From: Paludibacteraceae bacterium
Lineage (GTDB): Bacteria > Bacteroidota > Bacteroidia > Bacteroidales > Paludibacteraceae
Assembly (NCBI GenBank): GCA_017937025.1
Contig: JAGBEJ010000004.1
Coordinates: forward strand, 124,001 to 188,000
Direction: 5' to 3'
DNA: 64,000 nucleotides
Part shown: one piece after another, positions 44,646 to 53,671 of the stretch
Layout: the number at the start of each line of letters is the position of its first letter
How positions within the stretch are numbered: the first letter of the stretch is position 1
Position numbers and translations under genes: made by a program
The notes under the pieces: generated by a model
Database searches by the model: none
Seen by the model: only the letters and a program-made list of their open reading frames with translations
Told to the model about the DNA's origin: nothing

Positions 44646-46184
44646 TTACTCCGCCCAATTGTCGCGGTCCAGGTTTCTGTATGTTATCGCCTCGGCTATG
44701 TGGTGCGCCTCCACTTTTTCCGCGCCTTCAAGGTCGGCTATCGTGCGCGACACTTTTATTATGCGGTCGTAGGCGCGAGCGGAAAGGCTCAGTCTTGTCA
44801 TCGCGGTTTTCAGCAGTTTAAATCCAGCCTCATCGGGCTCGGCGAACTCGTGCATCATGCGCGACGTCATCTGCGCATTGCAGTGCACGCCAGCGTAGCT
44901 TTTGAATCGCTCTGTCTGTATTTCTCTTGCCTTGACCACACGCTGGCGTATGACCTCGCTCGGCTCACCCGGCTGCTGTTCTGCCAGCTTGGCGAAAGGC
45001 ACAGGCACGATTTCTATCTGTATGTCGATACGGTCGAGCAGCGGACCGCTTATGCGGCTGAGGTATCTCTGCACCTGCGAAGGCGAACAGACGCACTCAT
45101 GATACGGGTCGTTGTGGTAGCCGCACGGACAAGGATTCATCGCCGCCACGAGCATGAAACTCGCCGGATACTCAACAGAGAACTTGCTGCGCGAAATGGA
45201 AATCTTGCGGTCCTCCAACGGCTGACGCATCACCTCAAGAGCTGTTCTCTTGAACTCCGGCAGCTCGTCGAGGAAAAGCACACCATTATGGGCAAGGGAA
45301 ATCTCGCCGGGCTGAGGATAAGAGCCTCCGCCTACGAGCGCCACGTCCGAAATCGTGTGATGCGGACTGCGGAACGGACGGACATTGAGCAACGAGGCAT
45401 CGCCTTTCATCGAGCCTGCCACAGAATGAATCTTGGTCGTCTCGAGCGCCTCGTTCAGCGTCATCGGAGGTAGGATGGTTGGCACTCGCTTAGCCATCAT
45501 AGACTTTCCGGCTCCAGGAGGACCAACCATTATAATGTTGTGTCCGCCAGCAGCCGCCACTTCTATCGCTCTTTTTACATTTTCCTGACCTTTGACGTCG
45601 GAGAAGTCCAAGTCAAAATGATTCAGACTGCCGAAAAACTCCTCGCGAGTGTTCACCACAGTCTGCTCAAGAGTCGTCTCGCCGTTCAGGAATCCCACGA
45701 CCTCCTTTATGTTCTCTACGCCATAGACCTCGACATCGTTCACGATAGCCGCCTCACGGCTGTTCTCCTTCGGCAGGATTATGCCCTTGAACTTCTCCTC
45801 ACGCGCCTTGATGGCTATCGGCAGAACGCCCTTTATCGGACGCAGAGTGCCGTCGAGCGACAGCTCTCCCATTATGATGTATTTCCCGATTTCATCGGCA
45901 TTCACAACGCCGTTTGCGGCAAGCATTCCTATGGCTATAGGCAGGTCGTAGGCAGAGCCCTCCTTCTTGATGTCGGCTGGCGCCATGTTTATTATCGTCT
46001 GCTTATGCGGCAGGCGCAGCCCGTTATGATCCAGAGCCGAGGCTATTCTCTCGTGACTCTCCTTGACCGCATCGTCGGGCAATCCCACCAGAAAGAACTT
46101 CACTCCGTTCGAAATATTCACCTCTATGGTGACCACTATCGCGTTTATGCCTTGTACGGCAGCACCGAATGTCTTAACTAACAT
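44646..46184 (-). CDS. YifB-family Mg-chelatase-like AAA ATPase
   Basis: A 512-residue protein of the YifB/ComM family. The N-terminal ChlI-like domain (about 1-190; GLPDDAVKESHERI) is followed by AAA+ core motifs: Walker A GPPGAGKSMMAKRVP (about 217), Walker B GVLFLDELPEF, and a Cys pair region in MNPCPCGYHNDP before a C-terminal lid domain. ComM homologues act as branch-migration helicases during recombination of taken-up DNA, which would suit a genome carrying comEC. Confidence 0.94.
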   Translation of the reverse strand: MLVKTFGAAVQGINAIVVTIEVNISNGVKFFLVGLPDDAVKESHERIASALDHNGLRLPHKQTIINMAPADIKKEGSAYDLPIAIGMLAANGVVNADEIGKYIIMGELSLDGTLRPIKGVLPIAIKAREEKFKGIILPKENSREAAIVNDVEVYGVENIKEVVGFLNGETTLEQTVVNTREEFFGSLNHFDLDFSDVKGQENVKRAIEVAAAGGHNIIMVGPPGAGKSMMAKRVPTILPPMTLNEALETTKIHSVAGSMKGDASLLNVRPFRSPHHTISDVALVGGGSYPQPGEISLAHNGVLFLDELPEFKRTALEVMRQPLEDRKISISRSKFSVEYPASFMLVAAMNPCPCGYHNDPYHECVCSPSQVQRYLSRISGPLLDRIDIQIEIVPVPFAKLAEQQPGEPSEVIRQRVVKAREIQTERFKSYAGVHCNAQMTSRMMHEFAEPDEAGFKLLKTAMTRLSLSARAYDRIIKVSRTIADLEGAEKVEAHHIAEAITYRNLDRDNWAE

Positions 46185-46208
46185 ATATTTCCCCTGTCTA
46201 AAAAATTA

Positions 46209-47195
46209 TCAAGCTTGCCATATAAGCAACACATAGTATATGATCTGGATTATTATCATAATCAATCCCTCGACTCTGCCCAATGACGAATGAGTCTTGC
46301 AGAACGCCCACAGGAATACCGATGACAGAAGCAATGTGACGATGTCCACGAGCGAGATGTTGCCCAGCGCCAGCGGATTGATGACCGCCGCAACGCCCAA
46401 GACGAAGAACACGTTGAATACAACGCTGCCGACTACATTTCCGAGCGCCATGTCAGTGTCGCCTTTTCTTGCCGCCATTATCGACGAAGCCAGTTCCGGA
46501 GCCGATGTTCCGATGCTGACTATCGTAAGCGCCACCACCGACTGGCTCACGCCCAAGGCGATGGCTATGCCTGATGCGCCTTCCACTAACCAGTCGCCGC
46601 CGAAAAGCAACAGCGCAAGTCCGACCACAATGAGCAAAACGCACTTCCAGAGCGGCTTGACTTCAGCCGAAGGGTTCTCCTGACGCTCGACATCGCTTTT
46701 AAGCGGCTCTGTGCCAGGTTTCTTGGCTATCGTCAGCGTGTAGCCTATGTAAACAGCGAAAAGACACAGCATCAGCATTCCCTCCGAACGGCTTATCTCG
46801 TTCACTGCGCCTGGAGTGAAAATGCCATCGAACGCCGAGAACAGCACCGCCAGACTGGAAAGGATGACAAAAGGCAAGTCGTAGCGGATATTGCCCTTGC
46901 TGGACGCCACAGGCGAGACAAACGCCGTCGCTCCCATTATCGCCAATATGTTGAAGATGTTGCTGCCGACTACATTTCCTATCGCCATGTCGGTATTACC
47001 CTCAAACGAGGCAAGAGCGCTCACTACAAACTCCGGCGCACTGCTCCCTATCGCAACTATCGTCATACCTATCACCATCGTGGATATGCCGTATCTCTTG
47101 GCGATGGCGGCAGCGCCGTCAGTCATCCAGTCAGCGCCTTTGATTATCACAACAAGCCCCACTAAAAACAGGGCTACACAAATTAAAACCTGCAT
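46209..47195 (-). CDS. calcium/sodium antiporter, CaCA family
   Basis: A 328-residue membrane protein with two homologous halves, each with an alpha-repeat: SSAPEFVVSALASFEGNTD then GNVVGSNIFNI, and TSAPELASSIMAARKGDTD then GNVVGSVVFNV. These are the ion-binding signatures of YrbG-like exchangers. About ten spans are visible. ATG at 47195 (MQVLICVALFL) is preferred; the longer frame from 47219 would add charged residues before the first span. Confidence 0.93.
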   Translation of the reverse strand: MQVLICVALFLVGLVVIIKGADWMTDGAAAIAKRYGISTMVIGMTIVAIGSSAPEFVVSALASFEGNTDMAIGNVVGSNIFNILAIMGATAFVSPVASSKGNIRYDLPFVILSSLAVLFSAFDGIFTPGAVNEISRSEGMLMLCLFAVYIGYTLTIAKKPGTEPLKSDVERQENPSAEVKPLWKCVLLIVVGLALLLFGGDWLVEGASGIAIALGVSQSVVALTIVSIGTSAPELASSIMAARKGDTDMALGNVVGSVVFNVFFVLGVAAVINPLALGNISLVDIVTLLLSSVFLWAFCKTHSSLGRVEGLIMIIIQIIYYVLLIWQA

Positions 47196-47218
47196 AAATT
47201 TTACTCTTGTTACATACA

Positions 47219-47255
47219 AAAAACCGCATCTGGGAGAAAGTTCCCAAATGCGGTT
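47219..47255 (-). terminator. terminator downstream of the greA-HIT operon
   Basis: CCGCATCTGGGA and TCCCAAATGCGG pair with one mismatch; on the minus strand it is followed by a T-run. It lies 27 bases past the HIT stop codon. Confidence 0.8.
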
Positions 47256-47281
47256 AAAGTTACAATATTTTTACAATTTTC

Positions 47282-47680
47282 CTACTCAAACTGGTCAGCT
47301 ATTGACTTGGCTATCTCCTGCATTCTCTCGTCGGAGAGTTTCAGTTTCTCCTTGTTGAAGAGCATGTCGCCTTCCGACTCCAGAGGCACAAGGTGAATGT
47401 GTGTGTGAGGAACTTCCATTCCCAGCACTGCCACGCCGACACGCTTGCAAGGAACCGCCTTCTTGATAGCCTTGGCAACACGCTTGGCGAACGCCATCAA
47501 ACCGTCGTAGGTCTCGTCGTCGAGGTCGAAAATATAGTCGTTCTCTGTGTTCTTAGGTATGACCAGAGTGTGGCCCTCCTTCAGCGGAGAGATGTCAAGA
47601 AAGGCGTAGAAATTCTCGTCCTCGGCTATCTTGTAGCTTGGAATCTCGCCTTTTGCGATTTTTGTGAAAATTGTAGCCAT
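47282..47680 (-). CDS. HIT-family nucleotide-binding protein
   Basis: A 132-residue histidine-triad protein with the active-site motif HTHIHLVPL (HxHxHxx), preceded by an N-terminal FAKIAKGEIPSYKI-like segment (here FTKIAKGEIPSYKI). Hint-branch members hydrolyse adenosine phosphoramidates. It follows greA by 7 bases in a two-gene operon. Confidence 0.93.
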   Translation of the reverse strand: MATIFTKIAKGEIPSYKIAEDENFYAFLDISPLKEGHTLVIPKNTENDYIFDLDDETYDGLMAFAKRVAKAIKKAVPCKRVGVAVLGMEVPHTHIHLVPLESEGDMLFNKEKLKLSDERMQEIAKSIADQFE

Positions 47681-47687
47681 ATACTAT

Positions 47688-48161
47688 TTATTCCATTGTG
47701 ATGTCAACAATCTCGAACTCCATCTTTCCGTTAGGCGCGGAAATCTCGGCTATCTCGCCCTTCTTCTTGCCTATCAGTCCCTTGGCGATAGGAGTAGCCG
47801 ACGATATTTTGTGCTCCTTGAGGTTAGCCTCGTTCTCTGTCACGATTGTGTATTTCATCGTAGCACCGTTCTTCACGTTCTTTATAGTGACAGTCGTCAG
47901 CAGCTGCACAGAGCTTGTGTCCACCTTGCTCTCGTCTATTATTCTAACGTTAGCAAGCAGAGTCTTCAGCTCGGCTATCTTCGACTCTATCATTCCCTGC
48001 TCCTCCTTAGCCGCGTCATACTCGGCGTTCTCGGACAGGTCGCCCTTGTCTCTCGCGTCAGCTATCTGTTGAATAATTCTTGGACGCTCTACGTTCTCTA
48101 AGTGGTTAAGCTCGTCCAACTTCTTCTGTTGACCTTCCTTGGTCATGTAAACTGCTGCCAT
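47688..48161 (-). CDS. greA: transcription elongation factor GreA
   Basis: Rescues backtracked RNA polymerase by stimulating RNA cleavage. The 157-residue protein has the N-terminal coiled coil with acidic tip (RDKGDLSENAEYDAAKEEQG; Asp and Glu at the tip) and a C-terminal FKBP-like domain ending with PIAKGLIGKKKGEIAEI. Length is standard. A two-part promoter lies at 48251-48281. Confidence 0.96.
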   Translation of the reverse strand: MAAVYMTKEGQQKKLDELNHLENVERPRIIQQIADARDKGDLSENAEYDAAKEEQGMIESKIAELKTLLANVRIIDESKVDTSSVQLLTTVTIKNVKNGATMKYTIVTENEANLKEHKISSATPIAKGLIGKKKGEIAEISAPNGKMEFEIVDITME

Positions 48162-48250
48162 AAAATTCTCTTTTATTTTAATGGTACTAAAATAATGAGA
48201 GAACTCAGCCGGTTAGGCAGAATCCTCTCGTTTCCTTCATTCTTGTTGTG

Positions 48251-48281
48251 CAAATATATGCTTTATTTCCGAAGAAACAAA
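48251..48281 (-). promoter_or_regulatory. promoter of the greA-HIT operon
   Basis: On the minus strand TTTG (48281-48278) is followed by 19 bases and TATATTTG (48258-48251), a full match to both Bacteroidetes promoter elements at preferred spacing. Transcription would start near 48244, about 83 bases before the greA ATG. Confidence 0.72.
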
Positions 48282-48316
48282 ATCTTTGTCTTTTTCTAAA
48301 TGCTTTATAATCTTGT

Positions 48317-49246
48317 TTATAGACGCTTTGTCTTTGGCTGCTTACAGTTGAAGTTCAGTGTCACACCGTCCTCCTTGACGCTCAGCTCGGCGCGCGCGCC
48401 TATCATCAGCGGCATGTTTTTCTCCACGTGTCCGGCAGGGAAGCCGAACGCCACCGGATAGTCGTATTCCTCGACGGCTTCCTTTATCAGCTCATAGACG
48501 GTCTTGCCCATGGACTCGTCTTCCTCGTAGTCCGAGAACTGACCTACGACAAGTCCCTTCAGATTCTCAAGCACTCCGCTCAGGCGCAGGTTGTTTATCA
48601 TTCTGTCCACCTGGTAAGGCTTCTCGCCCACGTCCTCGATGAAGAGTATCGCTGGCTCCGAGAATGTGTCTATGTCGTACATCGTGCCGCGCAGAGCGTA
48701 TATCAGCGAGAGGTTTCCGCCTATCAGACGGCCGGCGGCGTCGCCAGTCCTGTTCAGCGCGTTAGGCTCGGTCTTGTAGGTCTGCAAGTCGCCGAAGAGG
48801 GTTTTCTTCAGCGCCGTCACTGGTTCGGAATCGGCAGGCAGCGTGGTCAGGTGCTTCGCCATTATGGAGTGGAGCGATGCTGTGTCTATCGTCGAGCAGA
48901 GGTTGTGCAGCACCGTTATGTCGGAGAATCCGATCAGCCATTTCGGGTTGTTTTCGAAGGCTGTTATGTCTATCTGGTCAACTATCTGCACAAGTCCGTA
49001 TCCGCCTCTGGAGCAAAGCACAGCCTTGGTTTCGGGGTCGTCGATGGCAGCCTGCAGGTCCTCGGCTCTTTCTTCCTTGGTGCCGGCGAATCGTCCGCAC
49101 TTGCCTTTGGCGTGAGGCATTATCTTGACCTTCAGTCCCCAGCTTTCGAGCACTGCCGCCGCGCCGTCTATGTATTCCGGGTCTATAGCTCCCGAAGGCG
49201 ATACTATCGACACTGTGTCGCCTGCCTTTAAAAATGGTGGTAACAT
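48317..49246 (-). CDS. LD-carboxypeptidase, S66 family (LdcA/MccF-like)
   Basis: A 309-residue serine peptidase. The nucleophile serine is in VLCSRGGYGLVQI, the Glu in LFIEDVGEKPYQVDRM, and the His in FPAGHVEKNMPLMIGA, forming the Ser-Glu-His triad of family S66. LdcA members remove the terminal D-Ala from murein tetrapeptides in peptidoglycan recycling; MccF members cleave microcin C-like peptides. No signal peptide, consistent with a cytoplasmic recycling enzyme. Upstream lies the first palindrome array. Confidence 0.92.
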   Translation of the reverse strand: MLPPFLKAGDTVSIVSPSGAIDPEYIDGAAAVLESWGLKVKIMPHAKGKCGRFAGTKEERAEDLQAAIDDPETKAVLCSRGGYGLVQIVDQIDITAFENNPKWLIGFSDITVLHNLCSTIDTASLHSIMAKHLTTLPADSEPVTALKKTLFGDLQTYKTEPNALNRTGDAAGRLIGGNLSLIYALRGTMYDIDTFSEPAILFIEDVGEKPYQVDRMINNLRLSGVLENLKGLVVGQFSDYEEDESMGKTVYELIKEAVEEYDYPVAFGFPAGHVEKNMPLMIGARAELSVKEDGVTLNFNCKQPKTKRL

Positions 49247-49367
49247 ACGTTTTCCTTTTTTCGTGTTATGATTTCACGAAGATAACGATTATTATCAATA
49301 ATCTGCATATTTCCTGTAGAGATGCACGGCCGATATACGCATCGGATCTGCAATGCGCACACCACCC

Positions 49368-49754
49368 GTACAGACGCGATTAATCGCGTCTCTACAACCC
49401 ACGCGCAAATCGTAGAGACGGTGCATGCACCGTCTAATCACACACATATGAATCATACAGACGCGATTAATCGCGTCTCTACAACCCCACCCACAAATCG
49501 TAGAGACGGTGCGTGCACCGTCTAATTGCCCACAAATTCCGTACAGACGTCACAATGTGGCGTCTCTACCGCATAACCAATGATTTCCGCATATTTTGTA
49601 GGGGCGAATAATTATTCGCCCCTACGACACCCCCAATCAATAATTTCCAATATTCCTCACAAACATCCGTTGCGTTGATTCCGCCACAGACGGAGCACGC
49701 TCCGTCTCTACACCCACCCACAAATTGTACAGACGCGATTAATCGCGTCTCTAC
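49368..49754. repeat. palindrome array A (eight elements)
   Basis: Eight near-perfect palindromes of 25-29 bases lie at 49368-49395, 49412-49436, 49455-49482, 49500-49524, 49541-49569, 49598-49625, 49687-49711 and 49727-49754. Most start GTACAGACG or GTAGAGACG and end CGTCTCTAC, but the cores differ: GCGATTAATCGC (three), GTGCATGCAC or GTGCGTGCAC (two), TCACAATGTGG, GGAGCACGCTCC, and one variant bordered by GTAGGGGCG with core AATAATT. Spacers are AC-rich (ACCCACCCACAAAT). The 570-base gap between genes otherwise holds only a terminator. No ORF here is credible; the frames are by-products of the palindromes. Confidence 0.92.
49541..49754. repeat. copy 1 of a duplicated palindrome block
   Basis: The order TCACAATGTGG element, CATAACCAATGA spacer, AATAATT element, CACCCCCAATCAATAATTTC spacer, GGAGCACGCTCC element, then GATTAATC element is repeated in 54044-54303 with only scattered differences and one additional element inserted. 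Confidence 0.85.
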
Positions 49755-49758
49755 ACAC

Positions 49759-49797
49759 AAAAAAATCCCGCTCGTTTTTGAGCAGGATTCTTTTTGT
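49759..49797 (-). terminator. terminator downstream of the 751-residue BspA-like gene
   Basis: AATCCCGCTCG and GAGCAGGATT pair around a T-rich loop with flanking A- and T-runs; on the minus strand it follows the stop codon at 49816 by about 20 bases. Confidence 0.75.
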
Positions 49798-49815
49798 TTA
49801 AAACATCATGTGTGT

Positions 49816-52071
49816 TTATTCTGCTTTGCCTCCGTTCAGGAAATATCTCATGCCGTCTTTCTCGATATAGATTATTCCGTTGCGGTCAATGATTTTCTTC
49901 ACCTCGCTCTTTTCTGCAGTGGCTTCATTCACGCCAGTGGCAGGAATGGCTTGTATGTTTGTGAAATTCTCCCATATGTATGCTGCTTTGTATGCGTCAA
50001 CGCTTGCTGCTGGCACATTTAATGGAATGTTGTAATTTGACACAATATTACCACCAGAAGACGGAGGGGTTGTTGCTTCCACTGTCATGCTTGTCAGTCC
50101 TGTGCATTCAGAGAACGCATAACCTCCAATGCTAGTGACGCTGTTCGGGATCTCGACGCTCGTCAGTCCTGTGCAGCCATAGAACGCATAATTTCCAATG
50201 CTTGTGACGCTGTTCGGGATGGTTATGCTTGTCAGTCCTGTGCAGCGACAGAACGCATAATCTCCAATGCTTGTCACGCTGTTCGGGATGGTGAAGCTTG
50301 TCTTTGTTATAGGAACTCTTATTAATGTCTTCTTGTCTTTGCTGTACAAGACTCCGTCTATTGAAGCATATTTTAAATTGTCTTCCGCGACATTAATGCT
50401 TGTCAGTCCTGTGCAGAGGTTGAACGCCTGATTGTTTATGGTCGTCACGCCATTGCCAATTGTTACGCTTGTCAGTCCTGTGCAGCCATTGAACGCATTC
50501 CAGGCAACGCTTGTGACGCCATCACCTAATATTATGCTGGTGAGTTTGTCATTAAAAGCAATTGCGTTATAAGCCACTTGAGAACTTATGTCTGCCGTTT
50601 CAATGTTGTCGCAGCCAGAGAACGCATCTTTTCCAACGCTTGTGACGCCATTGCCAATTGTCATGCTCGTCAGTCCGTTACAATTATAGAACGCCCTTTC
50701 TCCAATGCTTGTCACACTGTTCGGGATGGTGACGCTTGTCAGTCCTGTGCAGGCAGAGAACGCATAATTTCCAATGCTCGTCACACTGTTCGGGATCTCG
50801 ACGCTCGTCAGTCCTGTGCAGCCAGAGAACGCGCTACTTCCAATGCTTGTCACGCTGTTCGGGATGGTGAAGCTTCCAGTTTTTCCCTGTGGGTACATTA
50901 TTAATGTCTTCTTGTCTTTGCTGTACAAAACTCCGTCTATTGAAGCGTAGTTTAAGTTGTCTTCCGCGACATTTATGCTTGTCAGTCCTGTGCAGCCATA
51001 GAACGCCTGATATCCAATGCTTGTCACACTGTTCGGGATGGTGAAGCTTGTCAGTCCTGTGCAGCCATAGAACGCATACATTCCAATGCTTGTCACGTCA
51101 TTGCCAATTGTTATGCTTGTCAATCCTGTGCAGCCACGGAACGCCTCTTGTCCAATGCTTGTGACGCCATTGTTTATTGTTACGCTTGTCAACTTGCTGC
51201 AGTTCAAGAACGCCTGATATCCAATGCTTGTGACGCCATCACCTAATATTATGCTGGTGAGTTTGTCCTTAGGAATTGCGTAAAGAGCCGCTTGAGAATT
51301 TATGTCTGCCGTTTCAATGTTGTTGCAGCCAGAGAACGCCTCTTCTCCAATGGTTGTGACGCTGTTCGGGATGGTCACGCTTGTCAAGCCTGTGCAGCCA
51401 TTGAACGCGCTACTTCCAATGCTCGTCACACTGTTCGGGATGGTAATGTTTGTCAGTCCTGTGCAGTTATAGAACGTACCTTCTCCAATGCTTGTGACGC
51501 TGTTCGGGATGGTAATGCTTGTCAGTCCTGTGCAGTCTCCGAACGCGAGGCTGCCAATGCTTGTCACACTGTTCGGGATGGTAATGCTTGTCAGTCCTGT
51601 GCAGCCCAAGAACGCATTATTTCCAATGCTTGTCACACTGTTAGGGATGGTGACGCTCGTCAGTCCTGTGCAGCCATTGAACGCGCTACTTCCAATGCTC
51701 GTCACACTGTTCGGGATGGTGACGCTTGTCAGTCCTGTGCAGCCATAGAACGCCTGATATCCAATGCTTGTCACGTCATTGCCAATTGTTATGCTCGTCA
51801 GTCTTGTGCAGCCATAGAACGCCTTTTCTCCAACGCTTGTCACGCCATTGTTTATTACAACCTTTTTGATTTCTCCCTTAAAATAATCCCATGGCCTATT
51901 ACCCAAAATTGCATAATTATTCATATCTCCCGTTCCACTGATAGTAAGTGTGCCGGTGGATCCCACATAAGAGAAAGTCACATTCTCGCCGCAGCTGCCC
52001 TCTGTCCATTCGACTGCCCATGCGAGGGTTGTGGCGCATATTGCCACAATTAGTGTAAATAATTTTTTCAT
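49816..52071 (-). CDS. BspA-like leucine-rich-repeat surface protein
   Basis: A 751-residue exported protein with a signal peptide (TLIVAICATTLAWA) followed by about 21 LRR_5 repeats of 23 residues (pattern LTSVTIPNSVTSIG then AFxGC). Two long-range copies are visible: the segment NIETADI and later the segment INVAEDNL, SIDGVLYSKDKKTLI occur twice, so an ancestral half has been duplicated. The C-terminus ends VKKIIDRNGIIYIEKDGMRYFLNGG, a sorting-like tail. BspA proteins bind host or bacterial surfaces in other Bacteroidales. The repeats give long DNA direct repeats prone to expansion. It follows the glycosylase-like gene by 40 bases. Confidence 0.92.
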   Translation of the reverse strand: MKKLFTLIVAICATTLAWAVEWTEGSCGENVTFSYVGSTGTLTISGTGDMNNYAILGNRPWDYFKGEIKKVVINNGVTSVGEKAFYGCTRLTSITIGNDVTSIGYQAFYGCTGLTSVTIPNSVTSIGSSAFNGCTGLTSVTIPNSVTSIGNNAFLGCTGLTSITIPNSVTSIGSLAFGDCTGLTSITIPNSVTSIGEGTFYNCTGLTNITIPNSVTSIGSSAFNGCTGLTSVTIPNSVTTIGEEAFSGCNNIETADINSQAALYAIPKDKLTSIILGDGVTSIGYQAFLNCSKLTSVTINNGVTSIGQEAFRGCTGLTSITIGNDVTSIGMYAFYGCTGLTSFTIPNSVTSIGYQAFYGCTGLTSINVAEDNLNYASIDGVLYSKDKKTLIMYPQGKTGSFTIPNSVTSIGSSAFSGCTGLTSVEIPNSVTSIGNYAFSACTGLTSVTIPNSVTSIGERAFYNCNGLTSMTIGNGVTSVGKDAFSGCDNIETADISSQVAYNAIAFNDKLTSIILGDGVTSVAWNAFNGCTGLTSVTIGNGVTTINNQAFNLCTGLTSINVAEDNLKYASIDGVLYSKDKKTLIRVPITKTSFTIPNSVTSIGDYAFCRCTGLTSITIPNSVTSIGNYAFYGCTGLTSVEIPNSVTSIGGYAFSECTGLTSMTVEATTPPSSGGNIVSNYNIPLNVPAASVDAYKAAYIWENFTNIQAIPATGVNEATAEKSEVKKIIDRNGIIYIEKDGMRYFLNGGKAE

Positions 52072-52111
52072 GTTTTTAAAATTTTAGGTTGTTGAAATTC
52101 TGTTGTTATGG

Positions 52112-53440
52112 TTAGATGAAGATTTTCCATCCTTTTGCCAGTTGCTCGACATTATAGCGAGTATTCAATCCGCTGGTCTCTGGCAGTCTGAAAACTTGTA
52201 TGTTTCTACTTTTGAGAACAGGGTCATCAGCTATAGCCTTTATTAAATTCTTCCCCCAAGAATTACACTTCCCGTAACCGTTGATTGCGATTTTCTTGAT
52301 TGTCGGATGTTTCTTAAGGAAATCAATGATGTCGTTAGGCTGTCCGCTGCAGATGCTCTTGTCGCTGCTGTCTTCCGCATCGCGTATTACCCATTCGTAA
52401 TAGTCCCACAACACGATACGATGTCTTGCCAGCAGCGCCATTTTGTCTTTATAAGTTGTTGGGACTGGGTAATCATTGTAGATTTCGCATAGAACTTCCC
52501 AAATGCGATTCGTGTTGTCATGGTAATATTCCCCTGACTCCAACGAGCTAATTCCAGGGAATGTGCCTATGATTAGAATCTCTGGGTCGTCACACATTAA
52601 AGGCGGCAAGCCTTGGGTTTTCCCCATTGGGATATTCCATCCTGCTTTTGTCAGTTTGTCAAGAACAAAGTCATAACTTTCCCATACAATAATGTTTGAA
52701 GTATGCTCATAACCGTATGCCATTGCTATCATACAGCCTTGGTGCTTGTCCGATTCATAGGATTTCATTTCGGCAGGATAAATATGTGTAATAGCATCTG
52801 CTTTGATAGTAATTGGGCAGCTCCAACGTTTATCGTTGGAATATGACGCTCTCGGGTTTAATGTCAATTCAAGCAAATTTCCATTGACTCGTTTCTTGTT
52901 TGGCAACGGAGCGCGAAAAATAAGACGCTCATCAGTCCATTTGTCAGAACCATTTACATTAACCTTTTCTATATAGTTGTTAATATAGAAATGCCCGAAA
53001 AAACGTTCGGGGATTATAATTGATGTTATCTCGTTGTTACAACGAACAATCGGCTTGTTTCTAAGAAAATAAGAATCACCCCATTTGCTGAAGTCTAATT
53101 CTTTTTCGTTTCCGGTGAAAACGATTTCTTCTATACTATTATTCATAGTAAGGAACAAATCTTCAAAGGAACTGACAAATTCTGCGTTTCTAATCCCGGT
53201 TCCTTTGAATAAGTTTTTACTTGAACTGAGAAATTTTGATGAAATTGTAACTTTACGAATAGAGTTGAGACCCTTTTGCGGTTTTATCAGGTTGACTGAA
53301 TCCGGAAATACAATCTCTTTAAAAGTTCCATGTAAGGCATTTTCCTCAATTGTAGTTACACCAGATGGAATCTTTGCTATTTCGTCAAAGCAATTGCATT
53401 CTGTAAGGATGCCATCCTTAATTGTGAATTTTTCGTCCAT
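52112..53440 (-). CDS. LRR-like region fused to a hypoxanthine-DNA-glycosylase-like domain
   Basis: A 442-residue protein without a signal peptide (start at 53440, MDEKFTIKDG; the longer frame from 53506 is charged and not signal-like). Residues 1-170 resemble degenerate BspA-type leucine-rich repeats (IPSGVTTIEENAL, KEIVFPDSVN, IRKVTISSKF). About 275-442 matches the UDG-superfamily hypoxanthine-DNA glycosylase pattern (TIGR04274 type): EILIIGTFPGISSLESGEYY, NRIWEVLCEI, RHRIVLWDYYEW, IAINGYGKC and RLPETSGLNTRY near the end, where the family has LPSTSPAN. The middle (170-275) is unassigned. The fusion is unusual; the domain may remove deoxyinosine or act on another target. Confidence 0.8.
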   Translation of the reverse strand: MDEKFTIKDGILTECNCFDEIAKIPSGVTTIEENALHGTFKEIVFPDSVNLIKPQKGLNSIRKVTISSKFLSSSKNLFKGTGIRNAEFVSSFEDLFLTMNNSIEEIVFTGNEKELDFSKWGDSYFLRNKPIVRCNNEITSIIIPERFFGHFYINNYIEKVNVNGSDKWTDERLIFRAPLPNKKRVNGNLLELTLNPRASYSNDKRWSCPITIKADAITHIYPAEMKSYESDKHQGCMIAMAYGYEHTSNIIVWESYDFVLDKLTKAGWNIPMGKTQGLPPLMCDDPEILIIGTFPGISSLESGEYYHDNTNRIWEVLCEIYNDYPVPTTYKDKMALLARHRIVLWDYYEWVIRDAEDSSDKSICSGQPNDIIDFLKKHPTIKKIAINGYGKCNSWGKNLIKAIADDPVLKSRNIQVFRLPETSGLNTRYNVEQLAKGWKIFI

Positions 53441-53588
53441 AGTGTTTGTTTTTCCGTTCTTGTTATTTTGTTTTACAATCGTAATGCTTTTCGGAGTGGT
53501 GTGCAAAGTCCTTGTTGGTCCTTGTTGTGTGAGTGTCGCGTATGTGTTGAAAAATTATAGTAATCTTGCGGCAGTCTCGACAAAGCAC

Positions 53589-53671
53589 AAAAAAAGCGGG
53601 CAACTGATTGACATCTGTTTGTAGAGGTTGTAGGAATACCTTAGTAGCCAGAAATCAATGCAGTTGCCCGC
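53589..53671 (-). terminator. terminator stem of the candidate RNA gene
   Basis: On the minus strand GCGGGCAACTG (53671-53661) pairs perfectly with CAGTTGCCCGC (53606-53596), followed immediately by seven T (53595-53589). The loop is long (54 bases), so the inner strand also takes part in the rod; the two folds are mutually exclusive. Confidence 0.6.

Noticed and set aside
49322-49525. Small ORF inside palindrome array A
   Set aside because: Its sequence simply translates the palindromes, and the same peptide pattern would recur at every element.
49816-52071. 69-base direct repeats as a CRISPR or non-coding tandem array
   Set aside because: They are in frame and encode regular LRR_5 repeats with a signal peptide.
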